The position numbers and the translations under genes were made by a program. The notes beneath the pieces are model-generated. The model ran no database searches. It was given only the letters and a program-made list of their open reading frames with translations, and was not told where the DNA came from. Below, one piece after another: positions 11,201 through 21,697 of a stretch of DNA of 64,000 bases (positions are counted from its first letter, which is position 1; each line of letters starts with the position of its first letter). The DNA is taken from NCBI GenBank assembly GCA_025331565.1, contig JAFREQ010000185.1, positions 1 through 64,000 on the forward strand, read 5' to 3'. This stretch comes from Holacanthus passer (Eukaryota > Chordata > Actinopteri > Pomacanthidae).

Positions 11201-14200
11201 ATCACATACACACACATATATATCACACACATACTGTACATACAGTACTGTGCAAAAGTACATACAGCACTGCTGGACATCTTTTGATTCAGGAAATAAG
11301 CTTGATGTGTTTTTCATCTGCTGCACTAAGTTTCCTTGGCTGACCACTGCATCTATGGTCCTCAACGTTGCCCGTTTCTTTGTGCTTCTTCAAAAGAGCT
11401 TTAACACCACATCTTGAAACCCCCGTCTGCTTTGAAAGCTTTGTCTGGGAGAGACCTTGCTGATGCAGTATAACTACCTTATGTCTTGTTGCTGTGCTCA
11501 GTCTTGTCATGGTGTATGACCTGTGACATGAAACTGTCTTCCACAACCTCGCCTTGGTAGCAGAGTTTGGCTGTTCCTCACCCAGTTTTAAGCCTCCTAT
11601 GCAGCTGTTTCTGTTTCAGTTAATGACTGTGTTTCAACCTACATGTGAAATTGATTATCATTAGCATACATCTGACTATAATCCTACAAAATCCCTGACT
11701 TTGTGCAAGTGTACCTGTAAGAATTGATGCTGGTTTGAAAGCAAAGGATAGTAACAGCAAATATTGTTTTCATTTAGATTTTATAAATTGATAAAAATAA
11801 ACAATTATTATTTATATTTTTGAAAGCATTCCTAGTTTACAGCATTATTTCACATATTGATCACTTTTAATGAAAATTTTCATGTGATATAACTTTTCCA
11901 AATCTTTATCTGTAAAACCTTTAACTTATTTACATAAAAAAACACCATCCAGGATCACAGCAAAAAAACTGCAACAGAGATCTACTGGTGAACCCAGACC
12001 TTCACCTTCAGGATCAGCTCCCTCTGAACCACAACGGTCTGATACAGTGCGCATGTCCCAGCTGACTCTGCAACAATTCACCTGTTGACTGCATGCTCCA
12101 TTTGGCCCTCACTGGCAAAAAAAACAAACAAAAAAACACAACCCTGAGATACTTGGACTCTTTGACCTGGGGCCAAGACTTACGCTAACCTGACAGAAAC
12201 AATCCCCATTTTTCTTTGACTGGGAGGAGCTGACTCTTATCCTGCTGCTTTACACTTAACTGTAAACTAAACCACTGCTCACTGGAGATCACAGTCTGAT
12301 GAAACCAACAGAACCATGTCATCTGCAAAGACCAGAAATACAATCCTGAGGCCACCATATTAACAGTCTCCACACCTTGACAGCTGCTTCACATTATGTT
12401 CATGAAAATCACAAACTGTCTGGGACAAGGCGCAACCCCAGACTCAACCCAGCTCCAGTCCCCTTTTTCAAAAAGTGGACCACCACTCCGGTCTGCCATG
12501 CCATGCCACAAGTACTGTCCCTAACTTCCATGAGACATTAAAGAGTCAACCAAGACAGTCCAATGATATCCAGAGCATTCAGCACCTCATAGTGAATCTC
12601 AGCCACTGTGAAGCTGTTTGAGGACCTCAGTCTTCCAGCTCTGCCTCCTGTATAGACAATGACTGTATTTAAAGATTGAGGATATATCTCCGCTTGTTCC
12701 CACTATACAAAAATGAAGCCAATATTCTTGATATCGACGCTGCCATCTTGCACTGGTGACATGATTTGGAGCCAGAGTCTGCACAGTAGTGATCAGGGTG
12801 TGGAGCCATGGTATCGAAGTCCTTCCGCAGGAGCCCACCGGCAGGGGTGTATAGCATGGAGGGGACAGGGTTTATGACCTATATTGAAGCCAGCCACCAG
12901 AGGGCGATCAAGATATGTAATATCTTCCATCTTTACATACAGTCAGTGGGACTTGTCAGTTGGGTTCAGGAGTTCCTCAGTGTCAGTTCAGTTTGGAGGT
13001 TCTCCTCCCTGCTGTAAACAGTCTGGTCCAAGCCCCGGATCACCATCGTGACTCATCTGACTGTTTGTCAGAATGTCGTCTTTGAAGCCGACAAACTCCT
13101 TCTCCTTGTTCCCCCTCATACACTCCTCATACACCTGAGTTTTTGGTCCGCTGACTAATAAAAGCTGTGGGAGTTTCGATCCCTCCTTGTTCAGCCAAAT
13201 AACCTCCTTCACTGCTGTTTTTCGCCAGTTGGTTCTGAGGTGAAGGTTAAAGACTTCATGGTTAGTGGCCTCAGTCAGATGTTCTGAGTTTAGTCTTACC
13301 AGGTCTGCCTGGCAGCCACCCCATTTGACTGATCCAAATCACTATCAGATGGTGATCAGCTGAAAGCTCTTCACCTCACTTTACCCAAGTATCCAAGACA
13401 ATCGTTCAATCATTGATCTTTGGCCTTAGGTGTTGTGGTACCAGGTACACTTATGAATCATTTCATACTTGAACATGGTGGACAATTGATTAATAGCACA
13501 GAAGTCAAATAACAAAGCAATATTCTGATTCAGATCAGGCAGATTGTTTCTCCCATATGAGTGTTGAAGTCCACTAACAGAAGTATGTAGTCCCAGTTGG
13601 TGCCCTTTCCAGTACTCCACCCAGAGACTCAGAGAAAGCCCATACTTTTAGACCTGAGGACTCTGTTCAGAGGGGGGTAGTAAGATGTGGGGAGCTCAGT
13701 TATATATTCTGGTGCCAGTTGTTTTAGAGCATTGTATGTGATTAAGGGCATTTCGAAGTAAATTCTAAAAGAGACTGGAAGCCAATGCGGCAATGCTAAA
13801 ATTGGTGTTATGTGTGAGAATTGCTTTGTTTTGGTCAAAATTCTGATTGCTGACTTTGGAATGATTTGGAGCTGTGATTGTTTAGGCAATAAGTAAATTA
13901 GGCATCACAGTAATCAAAATGGGAGGATATAAGAGCGTGTATAATTTTCATTGCCATTTTTAGTTACTGAAGGAAAGAACAAATCTAATTTTTGGGTTTA
14001 TCCTGAATTGATAAAAACATGACTGGACAACTCTTTATATGTAGTTCCAAGCTAATGTTACTATCGAGGATAACACCAAGATTTTTTTTATAGCTGCCTT
14101 TATGTTGGGAGTGAGGGGGGCAAAGAGTGGCTGTATTTCTTTAAATATGTGTTCAGGGCCAATGATGAGAACGTCTGTCTTGTCATAGTTAAAGACAGAG

Positions 14201-15705
14201 GTCAGAGAGCCATTAATGATGGACAGCAGTGCAGGGTCAATTGACTCTGTGGCTTCTCTGAGCAGTTTTGTTGGAGTACTATCAAGGGGTCTCTGTGAGG
14301 GTCTCATACGTGTTAGAACAGTAAGATTCTTCTTCCCAGAGACCCTCTACAGAGCCAACCCTCCAGTGAGCATTTCAATACAGCAGCTCTGAGCTTGGGG
14401 CTCATGACTATCTCCATAGCCACCTGGTGCCCTTTACAGTGGGGGCAATGGCTCAAGGTTGGGGTTGGTGGTCCATTAATCTCAGGGTTGGCAGTTCCAT
14501 CCTCCAGTCACTGTGTTGAATTGTTCTTGAGCAAGACATTAAACCCAGGCTTGCTCTGAGCACCTTGTATGGGAGCTCAGCCACCTCCACTTCATCCATG
14601 AATCATCTCATTAGTTTGAATGTAGATAACATATTTATCTGTGAAAGATTCATGTAAAACAACCTCATAACAACAACAATTAATATAATTTAATAATATT
14701 ATAATATATATCATTATTATAATATAATTATTTTTAAACTGCCTATAATGAGACCATGATGAGGTGGACAGGAAGTGACATCATAGATTTGTCACAGACA
14801 GATCACTGTGATGATCACTCAGGTGATGTTGTGTCATTCCATTAATTGATTATTATTATTATTACTACTACTACTACTACTATTGATACATGAATGAATT
14901 ACCTTTAACCCTGAATCATCATTCCACCTTGTATACACCAAAAGGTAATTTCAGCCAATCATCACACAGCCTACACAATGAACCAGGAAATGTCCCCAAA
15001 AAAAACTACCATTAAATCTTATCATTAATTAAAATGGTGATCATTTATTAACATGCTCATGTTTGAATGTTTGAAAAATGAATTTGTTTCAGTCATCTAA
15101 AAGCAATAATCAACAGAAAATATACAATCAGATACATTAAAGATAGGCTGTGCTTTACCCTGTATAGTGCGATATACTGTGTATGTATGTGACGTGATGT
15201 ACAGTATGTAGCAGTATGATATAGTATCAGTCAGAGACCTGCAATATAGTTCAGATGAAAATCAATAATCCTGTCTAATTCCCACTGTCATTGATCACAC
15301 ACACATAAAGTCCTGATCCTCTGATCCTCTCTGCTGGTTCAGCAGCAGAGGAGGCGTCCTGAGCCGCACCAGACCTGGTCAGACCGGGGTCCCTGAAGCC
15401 TCGTCATGATCAGACAGACAGACAGTGAGACACAGACAGCCGGGCGGACCGCCTGTCTCCAGGCCGCCTGTCTTACCCCAGCTGCTGGCAGTCCGGCCCA
15501 GGAGCTCCCCGGTCCTCCGGTTGTAGATAAAATCCTTCCAGGATTCGTTCTTCTCCTCTTTTTTTTCTTCCTTATTCTCCTCTTTTTTCTCCTCTTTCGT
15601 CTCATCATTTTTCTCCTCTTTCTCCTCCGCCTTCACCTCCTCCGCCGTCTCCTGGTTCTGCTCCTGGTTCTGCTCCGGGTTCTGCTCCTGCGGGCTGGAC
15701 GACAT
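5113..15705 (-). CDS. atp1b3: Na+/K+-transporting ATPase subunit beta-3-like, seven exons, complete
   Basis: Exons on the minus strand (15477-15705, 9777-9905, 8882-8980, 6563-6750, 6124-6174, 5665-5751, 5113-5280) join in phase into 316 residues. This is the glycosylated type II beta subunit that brings the Na,K-pump alpha subunit to the plasma membrane. Seen: Trp56 and a cytosolic FIYNRRTGELLGRT stretch; one membrane segment at about 78-102; six extracellular cysteines (165/182, 192/208, 229/288) matching the three family disulfides; sequons at Asn133, 155 and 228; an FPYYGKK motif; and a DRDKFLGRVTF C-terminus. SWGLILLFYLVFYGFL and GLKPxGxPxIxC favour beta-3 over beta-1 or beta-2, which I considered. 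Residues 1-54 are a Lys/Glu-rich extension unlike the short N-terminus of ordinary beta-3. Confidence is high for the family and moderate for the paralogue. Confidence 0.88.
5665..5751 (-). CDS. atp1b3: atp1b3 exon 6
   Basis: An 87-base exon with acceptor CTCTGGTAG and donor GCTCAT|GTGAGT. It encodes residues 233-261, ending in the conserved MFFPYYGKKAH. Confidence 0.85.
6088..6112. repeat. (GT)n microsatellite
   Basis: An uninterrupted GT run in atp1b3 intron 4, next to exon 5. A TTG/TTA trinucleotide run follows at 6197-6235. Confidence 0.95.
6124..6174 (-). CDS. atp1b3: atp1b3 exon 5
   Basis: A 51-base exon with acceptor ATGTGCAG and donor GCCAAG|GTA. It encodes VIGLKPRGDPYINCTAK, the sequon-plus-cysteine segment of beta-3. 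Confidence 0.85.
6478..6500. repeat. (TTATC)n microsatellite
   Basis: Four to five TTATC pentamers close an AATAAAAAG-containing tail, probably a retroelement 3' end. Confidence 0.8.
6563..6750 (-). CDS. atp1b3: atp1b3 exon 4 (first two disulfides)
   Basis: The acceptor is CCTCTGCAG and the donor AACCGG|GTCAGT. It encodes YNDSIQ, VCQFKRS, QCSGL and the GYAEGKPCIIIKMNR signature of beta subunits. Confidence 0.88.
6849..7080 (+). mobile_element. LINE endonuclease fragment
   Basis: With frameshifts it reads as Gly-Asp-Leu-Asn-Lys-Gly-Asn-Leu, then KYRQFIQCP and CYTTINSVF. This resembles the C-terminal half of an APE-type endonuclease of a CR1/Rex1-group LINE. The L2 sequence at 7081 interrupts it, and a fragment of the same group resumes near 8600. 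Confidence 0.55.
7081..8595 (+). mobile_element. Degenerate L2-like LINE, reverse transcriptase to 3' tail
   Basis: Broken frames give KNYRPVSLLPFLSK-like, QSGLKQAHSTETALL, LLDLSAAFDTVSHQMLLSKL and TGVPQGSVLGP, the fingers and palm motifs of L2 reverse transcriptase. The YADD catalytic block is missing, apparently deleted. The LGVMIDDQLTF and LSEHAAQLLVQAL regions follow, then the typical tail GGATAAAAGTATCCGCTAAA with AATTGTAG repeats. An inactive fossil inside atp1b3 intron 3. Confidence 0.8.
8596..8795 (+). mobile_element. LINE reverse transcriptase fragment
   Basis: It contains a Gln-Phe-Ala-Tyr-Arg-Ala-Asn-Arg-Ser-Val-Asp-Asp-like stretch and Phe-Val-Asp-Phe-Ser-Ser-Ala-Phe-Asn, palm motifs of the same LINE group as 58.6 kb. 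It probably continues the element split by the L2 insertion. Confidence 0.55.
8882..8980 (-). CDS. atp1b3: atp1b3 exon 3
   Basis: The acceptor GAGTCTAG and donor CAAC|GTGAGT keep phase 1. It encodes residues 120-152, including GLVIRPHAAEISFNRSDP with its N-glycosylation sequon. Confidence 0.85.
9777..9905 (-). CDS. atp1b3: atp1b3 exon 2 (transmembrane segment)
   Basis: The acceptor is CTCCCACCAG and the donor is CCAG|GTGAGT. It encodes residues 77-119, with the LILLFYLVFYGFLAGMF membrane helix and the start of the ectodomain. Confidence 0.88.
10638..10836 (+). mobile_element. tRNA-derived SINE with L2-type tail
   Basis: A box GTGGCTCAGGAGGTAGAGC and B box GGTTCGATCCC head the element. A TTGGGCAAGATACTGAACCCC core follows, and it ends GGATAAAAGCAACCGCTAGATGAAATTGTAGA, which matches the L2 tail at 8545-8590. 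A pol III SINE, not a tRNA gene. Confidence 0.85.
11240..11720 (-). mobile_element. Truncated Tc1/mariner-like transposon
   Basis: A minus-strand frame at 11289-11546 gives the helix-turn-helix N-terminus of a Tc1-type transposase (HKVVILHQQGLSQTKLSKQT, then GVSRCGVKALLKK, ETGNVED and RKLSAADEKHI). Ends CAGTACTGTGCAAAAGT near 11240 and CAGGTACACTTGCACAAAGT (minus) near 11718 look like imperfect inverted termini. The catalytic DDE domain is absent. Confidence 0.75.
12180..13620 (-). mobile_element. Degenerate APE-type LINE (I/Nimb-like), endonuclease plus RT remnants
   Basis: Minus-strand frames show LLFDFCAINQLSTMFKYEM and IHKCTWYHNT (endonuclease domain, 13.4-13.6 kb) and, 1 kb downstream, remnants comparable with G-L-R-x-G-C-x-L-S and a F-A-D-D-x-V-L-L block (12.2-12.45 kb). 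The order endonuclease then RT fits one internally deleted element. Many stops. Confidence 0.6.
13625..14310 (-). mobile_element. Degenerate L2-like LINE fragment
   Basis: Minus-strand frames contain LTKTKQFSHITPILALPHWL with ITYNALKQLAPEYI, the C-terminal region of L2 reverse transcriptases, and upstream PTKLLREATESIDPALLSII fused by deletion to NYDKTDVLIIGPE. The RT core is deleted. Confidence 0.7.
14441..14600 (+). mobile_element. Decayed tRNA-SINE fragment
   Basis: GGCAATGGCTCAAGG, GGTTGGCAGTTCCATCC and TTCTTGAGCAAGACATTAAACCC align with the A box, B box and core of the SINE at 10638, with heavy divergence. Confidence 0.5.
14670..14890. repeat. AT-rich stretch and (TTA)n(CTA)n microsatellite
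   Basis: A TAATAT-rich block lies at 14670-14735, then TTATTATTATTATT passes into CTACTACTACTACTA around 14850-14883. No gene is visible between 14600 and 15300. Confidence 0.8.
15477..15705 (-). CDS. atp1b3: atp1b3 exon 1 (acidic/basic N-terminus)
   Basis: It encodes residues 1-76 and ends at TGGG|GTAAGA with phase 1. The ATG at 15705 is the first in the open frame. The purine-rich GAGGAGAAA-type repeats encode the Lys/Glu tract. Confidence 0.85.
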
Positions 15706-15825
15706 GCTGGATCAGTGGCTCGTGCCGGACTAAACAGAGCCGAGCTAATCAACGAAGGACTGATAGGAGGTTAACGTGATCCGTCAGATTAGAGAGCGGA
15801 GCTTCGTTCAGTGGCTGCGCGCGCG

Positions 15826-15878
<53 letters not shown>

Positions 15879-15900
15879 TCTCGCGCACGCATGCCTACAC
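15706..15900 (-). promoter_or_regulatory. Probable atp1b3 promoter/5' UTR with (CA)n(GA)n
   Basis: The region just upstream of the atp1b3 ATG is CpG-richer than its surroundings (GCGCGCGC, CGCGCACGC). It carries a (CA)n run next to a (GA)n run at about 15825-15875. No TATA box stands out; position is the main argument. Confidence 0.4.
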
Positions 15901-15979
15901 ACAGGGATTGCTGCAGAACGAGGTGCATGCGCAGTACAGAGCCCCCGGGTTGGGGGTCTGGCATGATGAAGATGAGCTG

Positions 15980-16560
15980 CACTCTTGCACTCTGTAAAAT
16001 ACTTCTATGATCATATTATAATAACGCTTTAATAAACCTGCAATTGTAATACTTGAATGATTTTCTGTGACCATAAATACAGAAATAAATTTTACCCATA
16101 GTGAGTCGGTTAGTGAGTAATTAATCAGTTTAATAAGCTCTGTTCTCCATGAAACTGTGTGTTCTCACAGGAAGGATCACCAATAGTTCAACCTGATCAC
16201 ATCACGTAATATTATCACCAGTCTCCAGATGATAATGATACCGATAATAAAAAACTATTATTTGTATGTTGCTGAAGGAGAAAGACGATTTGTCCTGTTG
16301 AGGATGTCCTGTTTCTTAATGAAAATCTGAATAAGTCTGCAGTTTGTTAAATTAGTATAACGTTTTATTCCAGAACCGAACACAAAGAATGAAAACATCT
16401 GCTCTGAAATAATTTTATATCAAACTGAATCTGAAATTATGTAATCACACCAGAGCTGACAGCACATCACATGACTACAGTGGCAAGATGTCATTGGATA
16501 AAAGCAGGACGATGTGCTGATGTCACCGGTACACAAGGAGGGAGCGAGGCATGTGAGGAG
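15980..16560. other. Intergenic, nothing recognised
   Basis: AT-rich unique-looking sequence between the atp1b3 promoter and the minisatellite at 16570. No exon or repeat is identified. Confidence 0.5.
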
Positions 16561-16564
16561 GACG

Positions 16565-16665
16565 AGAGGACACAAGAAAAGGAGACAAGGAGAGGAAACA
16601 AGGAGAGGAAAGAAGAAGAGGAAACAAGGAGAGGAAACAGGGAGAGGAAACAAGAAGAGGTGCTG
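16565..16665. repeat. AGGAGAGGAAACA minisatellite
   Basis: Six to seven imperfect copies of a purine-only unit of about 13 bp (GGAGAGGAAACAA). Confidence 0.85.
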
Positions 16666-16669
16666 ACCT

Positions 16670-17760
16670 GACATACTGTAAACTGGTTCCAGACAAGTGG
16701 AAAGTGGCTTCTCTGGTAGGAAGGAGGCAGTGTTGGTGCAAGGGGTTGAGCTGAGTTTTGTGTTTGAGCCAGATTTGTAACTGAATGTTATTTTATTATC
16801 TAACTTCTGTTCCTGTGTACCTGGTAGGCCAGAGATCAATGATTGCTTGTAGTCTTTTCATCTGAAGCTCTATGTGCCACTCTGAAGAGAGGAGCGGGAC
16901 TGATCATTTGAGCACCACCTGGTGGTGAGTTGGGTAAAGTTGGTAAACCCAAACCCTCCAGAGCAATTGTTTCTGTATCCTGGGAAATCTGAGGACATGG
17001 AGTCTGAGTGGGTCAGGTTGAAAGTCTTCTGCATGGAGACAAACAAAGAACCTGCTGGTCAAGACTTTATTGTTTCAGTCTGTAATTTTTCTGAAATGCA
17101 CACTCAATATTAAAAATAATTGCTGACTATACTGTTGATTTTTCCACAGTTCTTTTTTTACTCTATATATTGTATTCTTTTTATATTTTAGCAATTTGCT
17201 AGATTTTTTATATTCTATTTCCATCATTATGTTTTCCATTTATTTGTTAGACTTGGTTTGGAGGTTGGCACATAAGAATTTTAGTAGACATTGTACTGTG
17301 TATGATTGTCTATGTGATGATCAAACCTGGTTTGATTTTGATTTGAACACTGGCTTTGAGGAGGTTGTCAAACTGAAGAAAGAGTTCCTTTCAGCCTATT
17401 TTTCCCCACAGGACTCCAAAAGCAGGTATGTGGAGGTCAAACCAACAGCAGCTCCTGCAGCATGAGAAGAAAAGCTCAGTTGTGGGAGGAGTTCAGGGAG
17501 GCCACAGAGACGAACTTTCATGAGCCCAAAATACAGAGATTTAGTATCATGCTCTGGACACTTCCTGCCTCCAGTGGTCAAAATTCACTCTGCGGCTTTG
17601 AGATTTAACAGTGATTCTGTGATGTCACATGATGTCATTGTGCTTAAACATCATGTGACATCATGCCAAGTAATGTCATCAACATTTGCACACACACAAA
17701 GGACAACATGGCTGCTTTCTTTCTGTGGAAAAATATAAACATTATAGCCTCACAAAGAAA
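16670..17760. other. Intergenic, nothing recognised
   Basis: Short open frames at 16922-17113 and 17196-17465 show no family motif or splice support. Several ATGTCATNN/CATCATGTGACATC direct repeats lie at 17610-17670. Confidence 0.5.
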
Positions 17761-17789
17761 AGAAACCTTTGTGTTTGAGACATAAATTT

Positions 17790-17814
17790 TCTCTCTCACT
17801 CTCACTGTCCACTG

Positions 17815-17864
<50 letters not shown>

Positions 17865-18011
17865 CCCCTTTCTCTCTTCCAGCAGCGGGAGGAGGAGTCA
17901 GCAGGCTTAGGATGCTGTCAGGTTGCTGTGGTTTCAGCCTCTCGTTTCTTGTGGCGCCTGTCGTTGGGGATGTGTGTGTGTGTGTGGCTGAAGGGTGTGT
18001 GAGTGTGAGGG

Positions 18012-18056
<45 letters not shown>
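17790..18056. repeat. (CT)n and (GT)n microsatellites
   Basis: A CT/TTTCTCTCT pyrimidine tract lies at 17790-17878. A GTGTGTGTGT run at 17969-17985 is followed by a clean (GT)21-type run at about 18014-18056. Confidence 0.95.
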
Positions 18057-18058
<2 letters not shown>

Positions 18059-18242
18059 CTGTGATTCTTACAGCTGTATGACGGGAGGACGGAGGGAAGG
18101 AAGAGAGGAAGAAGGTGTTGAATGGTGGATGTGGATTAACGTTGCTGCAGACGAGAATCACAGCGAGTCATCATTTCCTCTGAGCTGCAGAGATCAATGA
18201 GGACGACAGGAAGCTTCATCACTCCATCTTTGTTTCTGCACA

Positions 18243-18341
18243 GGGAGGACTGAAGGAGGGAAGGAAGGAGACACTGAAGGAGACACTGAAGGAGAGAGTC
18301 AAGAAGGGATGGAGGGAGTTTGAATCCTTGCTGATCCTCTG
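18243..18341 (+). other. Possible 5' non-coding exon (of nyap2?)
   Basis: A good acceptor (TTTGTTTCTGCACAG, ending 18242) and a good donor (CCTCTG|GTAAGC at 18342) bracket a purine-rich 99-base segment with no long frame. It lies upstream of nyap2 on the same strand. Linkage to nyap2 is inference only. Confidence 0.25.
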
Positions 18342-19920
18342 GTAAGCCTCCTCTCACCACCTTCATTCATCTTCAGTCTGTCATGTTTCACATGTTTCGT
18401 GTGTGTCATATTTGTCCTGCTTTTATCGACTCTGGTCATCCAGACTTATTATTTCTCTTCTGGTGAAAAATGTTGATCTGTTTGTTGTTGAGTCACTTTG
18501 GCTATCACTGACAGTGTCAATAAAGTCTGTTCAAAGCACATCTGGGTCCTTCACACCATGTTTGTATTTCAAACAGTAAAATCAGAAGCAGTAACATGAC
18601 CGCCATCTTGGATCAGATCTGCAAACAAACTTAGAGAAGAGGAAAATTCAATTTTATTTAAAAGCAGACTCTTTGAAAGAGTTGTCCATCAGACATAACT
18701 AAACAATGGTAAATAAAGGTTAGCGTACCTGAAATGTTTTGATATTCCTCCAAAGTTCAAAAAGGAAGTGAGTCTGTGTGAAGCATGTTCTATCACAGCC
18801 ACCCATTTGATCTGATCAATACTATTGATTAACCAGTGTTTTGATGTATGTGGCCAACAGATGAGTTTTACATCTCAAACACAAAAAGAGAGTCCAGAGG
18901 TTTTTAAATCATCAAAACTAACTTAAACAGCTCAAACAAATATAAGATATATGTTTATTTTTATTTTTATTTTTTTTGCAAAAATATTTTCAGTACATGA
19001 ATGGAACAACCTGATTGATCAAAACAAACAATTAACAGGTGTGATTGGGATGTAGGATGGAGTGATGTTTCAGGGTCAAAGGTCATCATAAGAGTAAAGC
19101 TTTTACGCTTAATATTGAATTTTTTACAGAAAGCTTCAGAGACATTCAGACCTAAACAGAAACTCTAGCAATTTATTTAATCTGACAGGAAGATGTCTGA
19201 TTTAACAAGTCTAATTTTCTCTTTTAAAAAATAAAAGTTTTTTATCTTAAATATCAGACTGAAAAAATTAAGCAAATCTGGATAAAATTACCTCAAAGGG
19301 TTTATGTTTGAGTCAAAAAATAAATAGAAAGCTGAGTAATTATAAAAAACATAAAAACTCCTCTTGTGAGGTGCTTGTGTGCAGAGAGAGGATGGAAGAA
19401 TCTGATTTGTTGACTTTGTGTTGGGATAAATACCAAATCAGACATTTTTGTCAACTGAAATAAAAAGGACCCATCCTCAGCGACAGCGAGCTGGGGGACA
19501 TGAGGGCTGTTGTTACTGGGGTGGGACTGGAGCAGAACAGGCCTGAAGGTGTTAGGGGTGTGCCTGGTCTTGGAGGTGCTGGATCACTAAGAACTGAGAG
19601 GGGAACTGTGTCCCCCGACCATGACATTAACAGGTAAAGTGGAAGGTCCTCCTCTCTCAGGTTCCAGACCCTGAGAAGTAACACTTTAGTGCCTGGAGGA
19701 GCCACAGAGGAGACTGGTCAACTTCTACTGGTCAGACTAATGCAGACTCTGAGGAGCTGAAGCTCCCTCTCCTTAAGGGGTCCTACTGTACTCCTCCTCC
19801 TCTCCTGATCCTCTCTTTTCCTCTCTCCTGTCTTCCTACTCGCCCTCTCCTCCTCCCCTCTTCTTTACCCGTGGACAGGAAGCATTACATCATGCTCCTC
19901 TGAGAGATGCTGCTGTTGCT
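18342..19920. other. Non-coding stretch, nothing recognised
   Basis: AT-rich sequence without exon signatures or a recognisable transposon. It may be the first intron of nyap2. Confidence 0.4.
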
Positions 19921-19964
19921 AGGCTACCACCAGCTGACTCCTTGTTCCATTTTTAGAAGGATGC

Positions 19965-20335
19965 TGAGAGACAGAGAGGTGGGGGAGGGGAACAAGAGAG
20001 AGACACCGAGAAAGAAAGAGAGAGAGACAGAGAGAGAAAGAGAGACACGGAGAGACACCGAGAGGTAGGTGATGGGAACGAGAGAGAGAGAGAGACCCAG
20101 AGACAGAGAGACAGACACAAATAGACAGATAGAGACGGAGGCAGAGAGAGACATAGAATTTGGGGAAGGTAATGAGAGGGCAAGACAGAGAGATGGGGGA
20201 GGGGAACGAGAGAGAGACACTGAGAAAGAAAAAGAGAGAGAGAGACAGAGATACACAGAGGGAGAGGGAGAGAGAGACAGAGAGAGATAGAGACAGACAG
20301 AGAGGTGGGGGAGGGTGGACAAGAGACAGACAGAG
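19965..20335. repeat. Long degenerate (GA)n purine tract
   Basis: About 370 bases of imperfect GAGAGAGACAGAGAGA with recurring GAGGTGGGGGAGGGGAACGAG units (19976, 20067 and 20190). The Ser/Leu-rich and Arg/Glu-rich open frames here are artefacts of the repeat. Confidence 0.92.
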
Positions 20336-20740
20336 AACCTGAACCTGTTACATCTTGAGAGTCGAGTAGCCAAGGTTTAGTTGGACCAAACCAGAAAATT
20401 ATCAGAAGACTCATCTTTTGTCTGCCCAGAATACCTGGGCCCCAGTGTATGGACACCCACTCCCATCTTCCTACAAACATCAGAGTAAAGAAACCCTAAA
20501 GAAAATCCACAACATTTCATAAACACATGATGTACAGAATACACAGCCCTCCCCACTAACTGACTAGTAATCACTTTAGACAAGAGCATATTGCCAGGGC
20601 CCCATGTAACACTCTCCACTGAAGATGACCCTGATCTCTTTAGAAGAGAGAGCTTGTAGAGCACCCGCCACCTAAAAACATACCATGGTCTGCCCCACCA
20701 GGTACTGACGACTGATGCTTCCTGACCTCCCTTACATTGG

Positions 20741-20769
20741 ATTAGATTAGATTAGATTAGATTAGATTA
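20741..20769. repeat. (ATTAG)n microsatellite
   Basis: Six ATTAG pentamers directly abut the left half of a SINE. Confidence 0.92.
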
Positions 20770-20900
20770 GGGGTGGCTGTGGCTCGGGAGGTAGAACCAC
20801 CAATTGAAAGGTTGGTGGTTTGATCCCTGACCCCTTCACTCTACATGTCAAAGTGTCCTTGGGCAAGATACTGAACCCCAAATTGCTCCCAATGGCTGTT
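20770..20900 (+). mobile_element. Left half of a tRNA-SINE, split by an insertion
   Basis: GTGGCTCGGGAGGTAGAAC and GGTTTGATCCC (A and B boxes) lead to CCCAATGGCTGTT, where the SINE stops. Its continuation, GTTCCATCGGCATGTG, is found at 25382. Confidence 0.85.
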
Positions 20901-21465
20901 TACTTTAAGAAATGATTCATGTGGCTAGTAAATAACACTTAAAATAAATTTTTTTTTCAACACAAAGTATTAAATTTGTTTCATGTACTAATTTTAGTGG
21001 GTTCACAACATATATTAAGAGGTATGTCAAACTTAAAATACATGAGCATTGTCTTATTTGTCTAAACTCATTTGTTTAGCAATTTCGAACATTTTTCTCT
21101 GCGTCCACTTTACGAAAGGAGATATTAAGTTAACGCAATTTATTTATCTGCAAGTTTCAACTAAGTGCATCATTTCAAAGCGGACATACCTGAATTTGCC
21201 TGGCCTTGTTCTGCTGCCACACATGTGGAGAAAGGAAGGAGAGGCATGTTTTTTCTGGCCCAATATTACTTGGTAAGTAGCTTTATTCATTTTGTATTAT
21301 TAAAAACAATATTAAACACAGTTGTAAAAATGTTTTCACACAATGCTAAATGTAAATGAAGTTAGTGGTACAATTTTGGTTAGCATTGACACGTTTTCAG
21401 AGCTGCACTTTAATCTAACAGCGTTTTCACTGTATCCTTCTTTTGTTTTGTTTCTGTGTTTCTAT

Positions 21466-21697
21466 GCTTTATTGATCCCCTTGGGGAAATTCCTTCTCTG
21501 CATTTCACCCATCCTATTCATAGTTAACCTTTTAGTTCAGCGCTCGGGGACCAGTCAGGGGTTAAGGGCCTTGCTCAGGGGCCCACAGTGGTGGTGATTG
21601 CAGTCACTCTCACTTTCCCACCTCAACCACAACTCGGTCCGGGGACTCGAACCTGCGACCCAAATTCGCTTCACAAACCACTAGGCCACCACTGCCC
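21466..21697 (-). mobile_element. tRNA-derived SINE, reversed
   Basis: On the minus strand, TGGCCTAGTGG (A box, 21678-21688) and GGTTCGAGTCC (B box, 21643-21653) are followed by a body and a GGAATTTCCCCAAGGGGATC/AATAAAGCA tail resembling Rex1/CR1-type tails. Confidence 0.8.

Noticed and set aside
5113..15705. Assigning the ATPase subunit to beta-4 (atp1b4) because of its Glu-rich N-terminus
   Set aside because: Core sequence, exon 5 (GLKPRGDPYINC) and the C-terminus fit beta-3; the acidic tract alone is not diagnostic. Beta-2 was also considered and fits less well.
19924..20480. Open frames of 149 and 175 codons on the minus strand
   Set aside because: They are Ser/Leu/Pro-rich translations of the GA/TC tract, open in several frames at once.
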